Below are positions 12,640 to 23,801 of a stretch of 64,000 nucleotides of DNA, in pieces. Every line of letters begins with the position of its first letter. Position 1 is the stretch's first letter. Source of the DNA: Tragulus kanchil (taxonomy: Eukaryota; Chordata; Mammalia; Artiodactyla; Tragulidae). A model generated the notes under the pieces. It was not told the origin of the DNA, made no database searches, and worked only from the letters and a program-made list of their open reading frames with translations. Location of the stretch: contig JAIOJX010000024.1 of the NCBI GenBank assembly GCA_022376925.1, forward strand, positions 166,997,608 through 167,061,607. Reading direction: 5' to 3'. Both the position numbers and the translations under genes were made by a program.

Positions 12640-12741
12640 ATCCATGGAAAAGAGACAAAGAGAGCTGAGCAAAGAGCCAAGTACTGAGAGGAAGTCAGTG
12701 ATAACACGATCAAGAAACAACATCAAAAATTCACAAGTGGA

Positions 12742-13008
12742 GGGCTTCCCTGGTGGTCCAGTGGGTAGAGTTCGCCTTGCAGTGCAAGGGGCGTCAGTTC
12801 GATCCCTGGCACAGGAAGATTCCACATGCCAGATCTTGGCATGGGACCAGTGTGTCCAATTACAAGCCAGCACTCTGGAAAGCATGTGTCCTGAGCCACT
12901 GCTCTGCAGGGAGAGAGGCCACAGCAATGGGAGGCCCACACAGGCCACTGAATTAAGATGGATGAAAATAATAAATAAGAGCTCATGGCATGAAGTTAAA
13001 AAAAAGAC
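12742..13008 (+). mobile_element. Second copy of the 11661-11927 type B SINE
   Basis: Same element and same flanking repeats, carried by the second unit of duplication 4. Confidence 0.86.
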
Positions 13009-13834
13009 ATTCACAAATGGAGCAGCAGCCACAAAAGGGACACGAGGATGGCACTAACATGAAATGCAAGGAAAGAAAAGGTAAGAAGCCTAAGTGGAAG
13101 CCAACAGTAACACCTACACACTGACCGATAAAATCAGGACGAAGTCAATACCACTTGGAAGAAGGATGTCCCTTGAAGCTACAGTCTGAGTATGACACAT
13201 TCCCATGTAATGTCATTACAAAAATTGTAGTCAGTGGGGGAAGAAGTAGTAAAAAGAGCTGAGGGCAGCAATTTTTAACTAAGGTCTTAAAGTTTCTGAA
13301 ATACAGAAGAGAAATGAGGAAGCATCTATAAAGAACAGGAGTAAAAGTTCTTTTTTTTTTCCTCCTAAAACATAGAAGTCTGTAGACACCACAATTCTTG
13401 AAGACAGGGAGGAGAAATCCCTGCAGATAATGATCAAAGTGATCAAAGGAAAAGTTAAGTAAGGCAGCAAGATTCCCAGAAAAGTTAAGATTCCTCTTCC
13501 ATTCAGTTTACACAATAAGGTGAAAGGACAGAGATCCGTCATGGTGATAACATGCCAGACTGCATTCTATATTCTTCTTCAATTAAGTAGATGTCAATGG
13601 CATCTTTTGAGAACGAGGAAGATCTGAGACAACAGCAAAATACCAGATTAATAAAATGAATGCCACGTAACAAGGGCCCATTGGGTTTGTACAGCATAAA
13701 TTTATAGTGGTCAAGACATTTTCATAATTACCCACCTTCCTCCACAAGTGCACTGCAACCTATGAGTAAAAACTGGAAATAGATGGGTAGGAAGATCTGA
13801 CAATAGGGGCCCAGTAAAATACAAAACACACGAC

Positions 13835-13875
13835 TGACGTCAAGTTCAGGCTATGTATCATGCATATGCATGATA
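13835..13875. promoter_or_regulatory. CRE next to a 20-bp palindrome containing a POU MORE motif
   Basis: TGACGTCA at 13835-13842 is a perfect cAMP-response element. Thirteen bases later, 13856-13875 is a perfect 20-bp palindrome, TATCATGCAT then ATGCATGATA, whose centre ATGCATATGCAT is the MORE sequence bound by POU-factor dimers. Both are seen directly; that they act together, or act at all, is inference. They lie in single-copy DNA about 7 kb from the CpG island. Confidence 0.4.
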
Positions 13876-14069
13876 TAGGAATAAGCTGAAAGAAACGGAG
13901 GGCCCCCAAGAACAGACAAGAGAAAGGAATATAGGTGGAGTTAATTGCAAAGATCAAAGAGTTCCCACCAACCAGTCAAGATGTAAAAAAAAAATGTTTA
14001 GATCATTCACTTATACAACATACTGTTTATTAAGTGCTTCTGTATCTCCCCACTCCTCAGTTTTAGGTT

Positions 14070-14270
14070 GAACTCCAAATGCCCAAAGCCATGGCCTCTG
14101 GAAGGTGAAGTCAGATCATGAGTGAGATGAATGTCCTCCTAAAGAGAGACCTGAAAGAGGTCCCTCTGCTCCATCCGCCACGAGGATACAGCAGAGCCGT
14201 CTCCAGTCTGGACGAGGGCCCTCACCAGACCCAGCGATGCTGGCCCCTCGATCGTGGACCTCCTAGACAG
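14070..14270. repeat. Old LTR-like interspersed repeat fragment
   Basis: The series 'gaactccaaatgcccaaagc', 'agagagacctgaaagaggtc', 'gccacgaggatacagcagag' and 'gagggccctcaccagaccca' follows the order of a common mammalian repeat that is also present at 34765-35102. The class is probably LTR-derived, but I cannot fix it by eye. Confidence 0.5.
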
Positions 14271-14599
14271 GCTTTAACATTAAAAATGTTGTAATATTAA
14301 AATAAAATAGGGCTCAAAGTTAGGTAAATTCCACAGGTTCCTTAAATGCAATTCTAAAAACCAGAAAGAAAACCCTACGAAACCCAAAGTAATTCATTTG
14401 GCAGTAAAACCTTGCCTAAATGGACATGAAGCTACTTATCTTTATTTACCCTATTTAGTGTAAACACACATTTTGCCGCAGAAATAGTAGCTTGTTTGAA
14501 GAAGGCAACCGCACTGACTGTGAAAGGTTATGTAACATTACCTTATCTATTATCCAAAAAATTCTTAACTCCAAAACGTATTAGATCCCAAGGGTTTTA

Positions 14600-14805
14600 G
14601 CAGACCATGATCTACAATTGCTCATGTTTACTAAGCTATCAAGTAAGTGTCAGATACTCTGATCACTTTATATGCTGCAACTCACTTACCTTCCCAAGCA
14701 CCATGAGCTACACATTGTAACTATCTGAATGTCACTTAGAAGGAAGGCACAGATGAGGCAAGCTGCCTGAAGTCAGAGAGCTGGTGAGTGACTAAACTAG
14801 GAGGG
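14600..14805 (-). mobile_element. MIR SINE fragment
   Basis: The order 'agtgtcagatactctgatca', then AGATGAGGCAAGCTGCCTGA and GTCAGAGAGCTGGTGAGTGA matches the reverse complement of a MIR core and tRNA side (GATGAGGAAACTGAGGC, GGTCACACAGCTAGTAAGTG in typical MIRs). Strongly diverged. Confidence 0.55.
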
Positions 14806-15289
14806 ACGCAGCCTTTAAAATAAGGTGAGGAAAATAGGACAAAACAGAGAACTGAAGACAGCAGGGAGGCGGGAGTCAGTGTATTTCCCTCTATTCAACT
14901 AATATCCCAGAGCACTAAGGGCTCAAACTCAAATACAGAATACTTCGTGCATTTACAAATTCTCATTTACGTACAATTCTTTCGTCATCTTGCATAAACG
15001 GCGCAATACAGAATCCAAACTCCTCAGCTTATGCTAGTATCTTTACTTTTTATTGAAATGTAACACCTTAATCATTTTAACTATAAGCAATACAGAAGTT
15101 AGTTAGAAGTATAAGTAAAAACAAAATAATCATCTATAAAAAAACATTCAGAAATAATTACTTAACACTTTGGTACATTTCCTTCCAGATGTCAATGTAT
15201 TTGCTATTTAATCAAAATAAAATCATAGTTTTTAAATTTACTATTTTCACTTAACATACACCAAGACATACTTTCCTGTTTTTTACATT

Positions 15290-15483
15290 CTTGTGACTTA
15301 GTGGTAAAAAATTCACATGCCAATCCAGGAGAAGCAGGTTCAATCCGTGTCGGGAAGGTCCCCTGGAGACGGAAATGGCAACTCACTCCAGTAGTCTTGC
15401 CTGGGAAATATGGATAGAGGAGACTGGCAGGCTATAGTCCATGGGGTTTTACATGAGTCGGACATAATTTAGCAAGTAAACAA
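15290..15483 (+). mobile_element. Bov-tA SINE, diverged
   Basis: Begins in CTTAGTGGTAAAAAATTCAC, has CAGGTTCAATCCGTGTCGGG, CCCTGGAGACGGAAATGGCA, CTATAGTCCATGGGG and ends AGTCGGACATAATTTAGCAA. The first 15 bases of the usual head are missing. Duplication 5 begins inside it at 15446, so only its last 40 bases recur (16588-16625). Confidence 0.85.
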
Positions 15484-15629
15484 CAAAAAATCATCATTTT
15501 AATGGCTAGGCAGTATGCCACTGTAGGAATATACCCTAACAGTAACTGAAAATTTAAGCTGTTAACAATTTTACAGCATGGAGTCACCCACTCAAACGGC
15601 TTGGAATGAAGCCTGTGATCTTCCATTCA

Positions 15630-15745
15630 CTTACTCTGCTACGCTGGGCAAGCTACCTAACAATTTCTCTCTGCCTCAGTTTTCTTTTCTGAAAAATGGG
15701 GACAGCATTACCTACTACATATCATTAACGTGGGGAGGGGGTCAA
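15630..15745 (+). mobile_element. MIR SINE fragment (recurs at 16772-16888)
   Basis: GGGCAAGCTACCTAACAATT, CTCTGCCTCAGTTTTCTTTT, GAAAAATGGGGACAGCATTA and GTCAAATGTGTTAATG follow the MIR core in its usual order. The second copy is due to duplication 5. Confidence 0.75.
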
Positions 15746-16283
15746 ATGTGTTAATGTAGTCTTCATCAACAGTGCTTCAACTAGCTGCAAACTAATACGA
15801 ATTTATTGGTACATCTCTACTACACTGAGACAAATTCACTTAAAGAGGAATCTCCACATCAGAAAGTATGCCCATTTTCAGGCTGTGAATCTGCCACATT
15901 ACCGCTGGGTTTAAAACCCTTATCAAATAGCTCATTCATTTCTCTTTATCCAAAACAAATGAAAACTCTGCTCCAGTTTGGTAACTAGCATGCTCCATTC
16001 CACTAGCCTGCGCTCTTCCACTTCTGTGCCCGTGCCCCTAGACAGGCTCGTAAGCCTCGTCTGCGGAACGAAGGAAACCCGGGCCCGGTCCTCCTGCCGC
16101 ACATCGACTTCTGCTCTCCTGACGGCCTAACTTCAAAACCATCCATGGAAGGGGGCAGCCTATCACCCAGACCAGCCCATTATATTTATACTGTTTTGAG
16201 GAATTGTTCTTTGAGGAATGTTGCAATCTGCCTTCTGCTTTCTACCCCTTGACCCTAGTCATTTCTAGTCGAATCAAACCCGT

Positions 16284-16491
16284 GCGTGTTTAGTCGCTCA
16301 GTCGTGTCTGACTTCTGCAACCCCACGGACTGCAGCCCACAGACTCCTCTATCCCTGGGATTCTCCAGGCAAGAACGCTGGAGTGGGCTGCCATGTCCTT
16401 CTTCAGGAGATCTTCCCGACCCAGGGCTCGAACCTGGATCTCCTGCACTGCGGCCAGATTCTTCACCATCTGAGCCCCCTGGGAAGACCCC
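16284..16491 (-). mobile_element. Bov-tA SINE, minus strand
   Basis: On the plus strand: TTTAGTCGCTCAGTCGTGTC, GACTGCAGCCCACAGACTCC, GGATTCTCCAGGCAAGAACG, CTTCCCGACCCAGGGCTCGA and CCATCTGAGCCCCCTGGGAA. This is the reverse complement of a nearly full-length Bov-tA. Confidence 0.92.
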
Positions 16492-17426
16492 ATGGGTCGC
16501 TTGATGAGCTCTTCTGAGACAAAGCCTGAGAAATGATGCAAGATATTCAGACATCTTGCTATTTGAAAGTGCAAATGCCAGTTAACAGTTTTACATGAGT
16601 CGGACATAATTTAGCAAGTAAACAACAAAAAATCATCATTTTAATGGCTAGGCAGTATGCCACTGTAGGAATATACCCTAACAGTAACTGAAAATTTAAG
16701 CTGTTAACAATTTTACAGCATGGAGTCACCCACTCAAACGGCTTGGAATGAAGCCTGTGATCTTCCATTCACTTACTCTGCTACGCTGGGCAAGCTACCT
16801 AACAATTTCTCTCTGCCTCAGTTTTCTTTTCTGAAAAATGGGGACAGCATTACCTACTACATATCATTAACGTGGGGAGGGGGTCAAATGTGTTAATGTA
16901 GTCTTCATCAACAGTGCTTCAACTAGCTGCAAACTAATACGAATTTATTGGTACATCTCTACTACACTGAGACAAATTCACTTAAAGAGGAATCTCCACA
17001 TCAGAAAGTATGCCCATTTTTCAGGCTGTGAATCTGCCACATTACCGCTGGGTTTAAAACCCTTATCAAATAGCTCATTCATTTCTCTTTATCCAAAACA
17101 AATGAAAACTCTGCTCCAGTTTGGTAACTAGCATGCTCCATTCCACTAGCCTGCGCTCTTCCACTTCTGTGCCCGTGCCCCTAGACAGGCTCGTAAGCCT
17201 CGTCTGCGGAACGAAGGAAACCCGGGCCCGGTCCTCCTGCCGCACATCGACTTCTGCTCTCCTGACGGCCTAACTTCAAAACCATCCATGGAAGGGGGCA
17301 GCCTATCACCCAGACCAGCCCATTATATTTATACTGTTTTGAGGAATTGTTCTTTGAGGAATGTTGCAATCTGCCTTCTGCTTTCTACCCCTTGACCCTA
17401 GTCATTTCTAGTCGAATCAAACCCGT

Positions 17427-17634
17427 GCGTGTTTAGTCGCTCAGTCGTGTCTGACTTCTGCAACCCCACGGACTGCAGCCCACAGACTCCTCTATCCCTG
17501 GGATTCTCCAGGCAAGAACGCTGGAGTGGGCTGCCATGTCCTTCTTCAGGAGATCTTCCCGACCCAGGGCTCGAACCTGGATCTCCTGCACTGCGGCCAG
17601 ATTCTTCACCATCTGAGCCCCCTGGGAAGACCCC
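17427..17634 (-). mobile_element. Second copy of the 16284-16491 Bov-tA
   Basis: Identical element in the second unit of duplication 5. Confidence 0.9.
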
Positions 17635-17697
17635 ATGGGTCGCTTGATGAGCTCTTCAGGTGATTCTGAGACAAAGCCTGAGAAATGATGCAAGATT

Positions 17698-18814
17698 CCA
17701 CTTACAGTATCATCTATGCTATTTGAGAAGCTGACACAATGCGCCAGGTGTGACACAGCCAGTACAGAGGCGAGCGGGACTGACCCCTGGGTCTTCCTAC
17801 GTGCTCTCTACCAGCTTCAAAACGGCACTGACCTTTTAAAAATGTGTTCGTTCTTATAACATGTACAGTCGGTTCATTCATACTGTGTTCATTCATATTA
17901 AATGTACACTCAGTTACAATGATCAAGTCTTTTCCAGTTTGTGTATTAGAATCTCGGGCCCTAACTGCCAACTTTTATAACCATTCCCATTAAAAGGTTA
18001 AAGAGCTAGGGCTAAGAATTTTAGATTTGTATTTCTAAGTGGACCAATGGTCCTGCAGGTAGATTTACCTTTGGTGGAGAAATCACTTCATGGATAAACC
18101 TCTAATATCATGAACATCCTGCTACTGCGGCTGTTGCTTAGTCCCTTCAGTCACGTCCGACTCTGAGACCCTTTGGACTGTGGTCCGCCAGGCTCCTCTG
18201 TCCATGGAATTCTCCAGATAGGAACTCTGGAGTGGGTTGCCATGCCCTCCACCAGGGGATCTTCCTAGCCCAGCGATGGAATTCATGTCTCCTGCACTGC
18301 AGATTCCTCACCACTTAGCCCAAATAAAACTACGGTAGCCGACCAAGCACTAGGCAGTTGGTTGCATCAAAGTATCTTCTCTGTGCAGAGCACTGTGACA
18401 CACAGGCCTCACACTAATAAACAGACCTCTGAGCGAGCCCCAAACAGACAGAACAAATACCTTCAGAAAACACAGGCTACTAGCTCCCCCAAGGTAGACA
18501 TAGTAGCCCTAGAGAAACATGACTGCTAGCTGGAAAGCTCTGGAACCAAAGAAATGACTCATTAGGAAACTAAGTTCCCGTGAACTTCAAAGGTTTTCAA
18601 AGGTTTCAGTTTACTTCTTCAGTATTTGGGGAGAGAAGAAATGGAGTCCACTCCCAACTACTTGCAAAGGAGCACTGGCACCCTCGTAATTGATGAGCCA
18701 AGATTTTCTTGCAGTGCCTCCTGAGCCCCTCACAACTTGTGTGCTTTACCTGTTACTATTTCTAATTTATGGTACTCAAGGGTCAAAAAAAAAAGTCCCT
18801 TCCATCCAGGATGA
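17698..18814. other. Gene-free stretch with one Bov-tA
   Basis: No exon is supported. A Bov-tA lies at 18127-18321. The 18322-18814 part is unremarkable single-copy sequence. Confidence 0.5.
18127..18321 (-). mobile_element. Bov-tA SINE, minus strand, diverged
   Basis: CTGTTGCTTAGTCCCTTCAG, GGTCCGCCAGGCTCCTCTGT, GGAATTCTCCAGATAGGAAC and GGGGATCTTCCTAGCCCAG occur in order, then CTCCTGCACTGCAGATTCCT. Reverse complement of a Bov-tA with several per cent divergence. Confidence 0.88.
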
Positions 18815-21014
18815 AGCTCATCATAAACATATCATAAGAATTGAGGGTAGGGGGTACAATTCAAGATTCAATCCGATATTTACTTTCATTTCAATAGCAG
18901 ACATAAAAATATACCTGGCATTTTCTAACGATTACATGAAGACAGACCAGATGCTTCCTGTTGATGGAACAAGAGAGAACTACAGACTGACAGAATCAGA
19001 CTGAAGTGCACAAAACAACTAGAAGCTTCATTTCAGAACTATTAAAGCAAAGTAGGTATGACTTTAAATCTTCACACGTTTACAATTTAATTGTCCTCCA
19101 ACCTAGAAAACCCAGACTGAATCAGAGATTGGTAATTCAAATTCTAAGCTACAGAGTTAACTCTAAATTTGTATAGGCATTAGAATACAAAAGCGGTTTC
19201 ATCAAAGGTTTCACTGCAGGAATCCTTTTTAATCTGGTAGTACTATACCGCTTTGAAGTGTCCAACTTCGAAACTTACATTTACACACAGGTTTTTCACA
19301 AGCAAATCTAACACGAGAGTCGTATTTTACTTGTGTACATCAGTAAAAATACGTTGTGGAATCAAAACTTAAGCATAATCAACTTAAAATTTTTCAAATA
19401 TTCTGAGTCTCTAACATCATATGCAGATTATACAATCTTTGCTTACGGTATTTGTGCATCTAAATCCCAAACTGGAAAACAGAGCCCAAGAAACAAGCAC
19501 AGACATCAACACTCTTATCCATGTTTTTTTTAAATATCCTGTATTTGACCCATATGGTGAGAGCAGACAGAAATGACACATTTTTCAGCTTTTACGAAAA
19601 GGCCTGAGTATGCAGTGGAGTTTTCCAGTGGTTACGTGGTGTGACACCACACAGACTGAGCGTAAAAGTAGGTTTAAGAATCTAGCCACCTTGTGTTAAA
19701 CTAGACATTAAAGAGAGAAATGGAAAACAATGTCACCCTTGCCTAAAATGTCACTAATGTTAACATGCCACCCATTTTTCTTTTGTTATCTTTTGGGAAA
19801 ATACTTTTAAAAAAAGTTAAGAAAAAGATAAACACATCTTTCGTTTCCTTAAATTCAAAATCTAAGCCTGAAAGTGGAAGCGTCGGGGTCGATGGGCACA
19901 CGTCCGTGAGAAGATTAGCTCATCATAAACATATCATAAGAATTGAGGGTAGGGGGTACAATTCAAGATTCAATCCGATATTTACTTTCATTTCAATAGC
20001 AGACATAAAAATATACCTGGCATTTTCTAACGATTACATGAAGACAGACCAGATGCTTCCTGTTGATGGAACAGAGAGAACTACAGACTGACAGAATCAG
20101 ACTGAAGTGCACAAAACAACTAGAAGCTTCATTTCAGAACTATTAAAGCAAAGTAGGTATGACTTTAAATCTTCACACGTTTACAATTTAATTGTCCTCC
20201 AACCTAGAAAACCCAGACTGAATCAGAGATTGGTAATTCAAATTCTAAGCTACAGAGTTAACTCTAAATTTGTATAGGCATTAGAATACAAAAGCGGTTT
20301 CATCAAAGGTTTCACTGCAGGAATCCTTTTTAATCTGGTAGTACTATACCGCTTTGAAGTGTCCAACTTCGAAACTTACATTTACACACAGGTTTTTCAC
20401 AAGCAAATCTAACACGAGAGTCGTATTTTACTTGTGTACATCAGTAAAAATACGTTGTGGAATCAAAACTTAAGCATAATCAACTTAAAATTTTTTTCAA
20501 ATATTCTGAGTCTCTAACATCATATGCAGATTATACAATCTTTGCTTACGGTATTTGTGCATCTAAATCCCAAACTGGAAAACAGAGCCCAAGAAACAAG
20601 CACAGACATCAACACTCTTATCCATGTTTTTAAATATCCTGTATTTGACCCATATGGTGAGAGCAGACAGAAATGACACATTTTTCAGCTTTTACGAAAA
20701 GGCCTGAGTATGCAGTGGAGTTTTCCAGTGGTTACGTGGTGTGACACCACACAGACTGAGCGTAAAAGTAGGTTTAAGAATCTAGCCACCTTGTGTTAAA
20801 CTAGACATTAAAGAGAGAAATGGAAAACAATGTCACCCTTGCCTAAAATGTCACTAATGTTAACATGCCACCCATTTTTCTTTTGTTATCTTTTGGGAAA
20901 ATACTTTTAAAAAAAGTTAAGAAAAAGATAAACACATCTTTCGTTTCCTTAAATTCAAAATCTAAGCCTGAAAGTGGAAGCGTCGGGGTCGATGGGCACA
21001 CGTCCGTGAGAAGA
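18815..21014. repeat. Direct duplication 6, unit about 1.10 kb, ending at the CpG island
   Basis: Bases 18815-19914 recur as 19917-21014 and practically abut. Differences are indels in short runs: AACAAGAGAGA against AACAGAGAGA, T5 against T7 near 19394 and 20493, T8 against T5 near 19526 and 20627. The unit is single-copy sequence upstream of the CpG island, with no transposon ends. Length differences limited to runs are typical of long-read consensus error. Confidence 0.95.
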
Positions 21015-22660
21015 CGCGTGCAGCAGCGGGGTGGGTGGGTGTGGAACGAGCCTGGCTGCAGCACGGACTCCTGACCGCCGACATCCGCGCGGGCAACGAC
21101 GGGGCTTTCGGCCGGGGACGGCGGCTCGCTGCACAGGGACCGCGGACTCGCCGCCCCGAGCCCCTCTCCGGAAAAGCCTGCACTTCCCGAAAGTAACGTG
21201 AGTCCAGACGGCACGGGCCGAGCACACCGAACTCCTTCCGCGTTCCCGAGCCCCCCGGAGGCGCCGGGCTCCCCGGCCTCCCCGGCACACAGGTCGCTCG
21301 CCAGCGCCGTCGGGCTGGCCGCCGGAGGACGCGGCGCCCGGGCTCCCGGCGGCGCGCCCGCCTCCGTCCTCCGGGCTGCGCCTCCCCGGGGCCCCGCGAG
21401 GCCGGGCGCGCCGGGCCGCCCCGGCAGCAGAGCGCCCGCCGAGCCCACTCAGCGCGCGGACGGTGCCCGGGCAGCGGGGCCCCGGCACGACGCTCCGCTC
21501 CGCGCCGGAGGCCGGGCGGCCGGGCCCGGGAGCGCACGGCCCCGCGGGCGCCCGAGGCCCGGCGCTCCCGCCCAGCCTGTCCGCGCCGGCCGCTCCCGCC
21601 GCGGCCCGAGGCCGCCCCTGCGTCCCCGCGCCGGCGGACAAAGAGCCCAGGCCGCGCCCGCCCGCCCGCCCGCGCCCAGGCCGCCGCTCGGGGCCGGCCG
21701 GCGGAGAGCGGCGGGAGGCCCGGCGCCGGGCCGGGCGGGGGCCGCCACCATGTCGCCCGCCCCTCCCCGCGGCGCGCAGCCCGCGGACCAGGCGCGGCGG
21801 CGGCGCGGGCGGCGCGGGGGCCCCGCCGACCCCGCCGACCCCCGCGGAATCCGCGGGGCCGGGAGCCCCGGAAACCCGGCGCCTTAATGCAATAAACAGG
21901 AAATCGCGGGGATGATCTGGGTTCCGGGGGAAGTGGAATTATTTTTTACCAGCGAAGAGATCAACTTCCACATCCGGTGGTAACAGGGCCCTACACAGAC
22001 CCGCACTGACCTGGAAAAGCTTCGGGAGCGGCGGCGGGGCAGCGGCCGGCGGTGGTGCGGGGACCCGAGGCGCCTCCTTCCCGGCCGGGCTGACGCGGCC
22101 CCGCTACGCGCGCAGCGCTTCGGCGGCCCGGGGCGCGATTTTCCGAAAATGCCGCGTCTGGTCGGCGCCCAAAATCCCCACCGAAAAGTCCCCCGTGCCG
22201 CGCGCGGAGGGACACACGCTGTGCGAGGGAGGCGCGGCGCCCGGCGGCCCTCCCCGGCCCGGCCCTGGGCGGCGCGCCGCCGGGCCCTGTCCGCCCTGCC
22301 CGCGGGAGCCCGGCCCTCCGCCGCCCGCTCCGCGAGCCCGTTCCGGCGGGAGGCGCGGGGCGAGGCGCCGGCGTGTTTTCTGGGTCACGGAGGGAAGGGA
22401 AATAAGCCATTTCTAGGGCCTGGGCCACACAAAGAAACCGGCGGAATGATCCCTCTCGGCGACCGCAAGTCCCGGCTCGCGCGGCGCCTGCGCGGCTCGG
22501 GGGTGGGCGCCGCGCCGGCCATGTGCGCGGCGGGCGGCGGGCGGCGCCGGCTTCCCGCCCGCTGCTGCGGGGCTGGCGGCGGCGGGCTCGCGTGCGTGGC
22601 CGCCGCTTCCCTCGGTGGCCGGGGCGCCGACACGAGAGCAGACGGACGAGCGCATCCTCT
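21015..22660. promoter_or_regulatory. Strong CpG island, probable gene promoter
   Basis: About 1.6 kb with very high GC and dense CpG, in two blocks (21015-21900 and 22010-22660) around a less GC-rich stretch at 21905-22000. No other place in the window is comparable. It marks a constitutive promoter, possibly bidirectional. Supporting details are a splice-donor-like AAC/GTGAGT at 21195-21203 and a perfect Kozak ATG at 21750, both on the plus strand. Direction and gene identity are not settled by the sequence. Many long open frames here on both strands are by-products of the composition. Confidence 0.85.
21750..21887 (+). CDS. Possible 45-codon ORF with perfect Kozak start in the CpG island
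   Basis: The start sits in GCCGCCACCATG, an exact Kozak consensus, and the frame runs 45 codons to TAA at 21885-21887. The product would be small, basic and low in complexity, rich in arginine, proline, glycine and alanine, with an RRRRGRR cluster near residues 17-23. It has no recognisable domain, signal peptide or membrane segment. There is no GT dinucleotide between the start codon and the stop, so it cannot be spliced onto a downstream exon as written. It could be a short upstream ORF, a start whose real frame is broken by an assembly indel, or a coincidence of GC-rich sequence. A second frame of 23 codons with a more ordinary composition starts at 21912 (MIWVPGEVEL...) and ends at 21983. 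Confidence 0.2.
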   Translation: MSPAPPRGAQPADQARRRRGRRGGPADPADPRGIRGAGSPGNPAP

Positions 22661-23801
22661 AGCCCCCTGCCTCCTTTCTGACAGTGTCGAATTGCCTTAT
22701 ACTTTGCAGACGCCAGTAACTGCTTGCTGAGTTCTCTTGAATAATCGTCAACCCAGAGGCTGAAGTCGCATTTCTCCGTGGTTTGAATGTGAAGGTTTCT
22801 GTTGTGCTGTAGTTTATTAAGAAAGTAGCAAAAGTTTCTTTGGGAGCTTACCCGGCAGTCCATTTGTTAGGACCCTGCGCTTCCACTATAGGCCGAAGGT
22901 TCGACTCCTGGTCAGGTAACTAAGGCCCTGCATGCCCCATGGCCAAAAAAAATGATAATAATAAGTTCATTTGAGAATGGCGATTTGCAAAGTAAAAGTC
23001 TTAGAAGGTTTATTTATGATTTGCTAAGAAACCCGCCACACTGATAATGTTCTTAAATGAGCCAGGGAGTGACTTTTCCAACCTTCTAACCTTACAGTTT
23101 GGGGCGGCGTGTATCTATGAATTGGGAATATGTAAGAGAGCACCAAGATTTTAATTGAGAAGAGTTTACAAATGAAATACATACTGCTTATTGATTCTGG
23201 GTAGCCTCGGATAAGCGATCTTTCTCCACATACCCTTTCGTGATATTGACATAGAGATCTGTAAAGTCTGTGTGTAACTTACTAAAGTGTTGTGCCCGAA
23301 ATAAAGTTAAAATGAATGACATAGTCGTATTGTGTATTTTTATTTAATATTTTCAGTGCTTCCTTGGATAGTCAGGTGCTTTTCGTTTAACATTGAGTTT
23401 ATCTGGGTCAACATTCACTTATTAGTTGCAATAGAGTCTTTGTGCTCATTGTTCTTATGCTGCAGAACGCAGACAAGTAGCTGTCATCATTTACTATCTA
23501 TAATGAGGGTAAACTGCTGAATGCTGTGAAATTTCATACAGGAGCAATCTCTTGTTTACCTGTGAGGGAGGCGTGACATGCTGCTGGAGAAGCAGGGAGC
23601 TTTAGTAAGGGACTTGGGGAAAGACTTTACAGTCAGAAGTAAGGAATCCAAAGGTTAGGAAGCAAACTCTAGAAATCGTTGGGTGTGAGGACAGTAATGC
23701 TTTTTCAGAAGTCCCTACAGATGTGTCCAAAGAGGTCTAATCATAAAAGCCTTGATTGCCATGCGTAGAAATCAGCTTTTGAAAGCTGGGAGGAAGCTAC
23801 T
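22661..23801. other. Gene-free stretch downstream of the CpG island
   Basis: Apart from the SINE at 22842-22960 I see only AT-rich single-copy DNA. If the island drives a plus-strand gene this would be the start of its first intron. From about 23570 an old purine-rich repeat begins that continues through duplication 7. Confidence 0.45.
22842..22960 (+). mobile_element. CHR-1-type SINE
   Basis: GGGAGCTTACCCGGCAGTCC, AAGGTTCGACTCCTGGTCAG, GTAACTAAGGCCCTGCATGC and a CATGGCCAAAAAAAATG end. This is the short CHR layout with an intact B box (GGTTCGACTCC). Confidence 0.8.

Larger units (their letters stand above)
11292..13457. repeat. Direct duplication 4, unit about 1.08 kb
   Basis: Bases 11292-12376 recur as 12375-13457 and abut with no filler. 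Differences are single-base and in or near homopolymers (AACCTGGAGAGTAC against AACCTGAGAGTAC; CCCACCCGCCCCC against CCTCCCCGCCCC). Two SINE insertions are carried along in each copy. Confidence 0.95.
13458..15289. other. Single-copy, mostly non-coding stretch
   Basis: No exon is supported. It holds a candidate regulatory site at 13835-13875, an old LTR-like fragment at 14070-14270 and a MIR at 14600-14805, listed separately. The remainder is AT-rich with no recognisable element. Bases 15180-15290 begin an L1M-type fragment that resumes after the SINE at 15290-15483. Confidence 0.45.
15446..17697. repeat. Direct duplication 5, unit about 1.14 kb
   Basis: Bases 15446-16544 recur as 16588-17697. 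The second copy has eight extra bases (AGGTGATT region near 17656) and an extra T near 17020. The 43-base filler 16545-16587 reads like a degraded version of the sequence that follows the second copy: both contain TGCTATTTGA at a matching distance. Such a noisy echo is expected from an uncorrected read end, not from a cellular duplication. Confidence 0.95.

Noticed and set aside
21198..21887. 229-codon plus-strand frame sharing the stop of the 45-codon ORF
   Set aside because: Its first codon is GTG, it overlaps a splice-donor-like GTGAGT, and its composition is island-typical. Only the inner ATG at 21750 has a good context.
21991..22863. 290-codon minus-strand open frame across the CpG island
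   Set aside because: It is dominated by Arg, Pro, Gly and Ala, overlaps other long frames on both strands, and begins inside a SINE. GC-rich DNA has few stop codons, so length is not evidence here.
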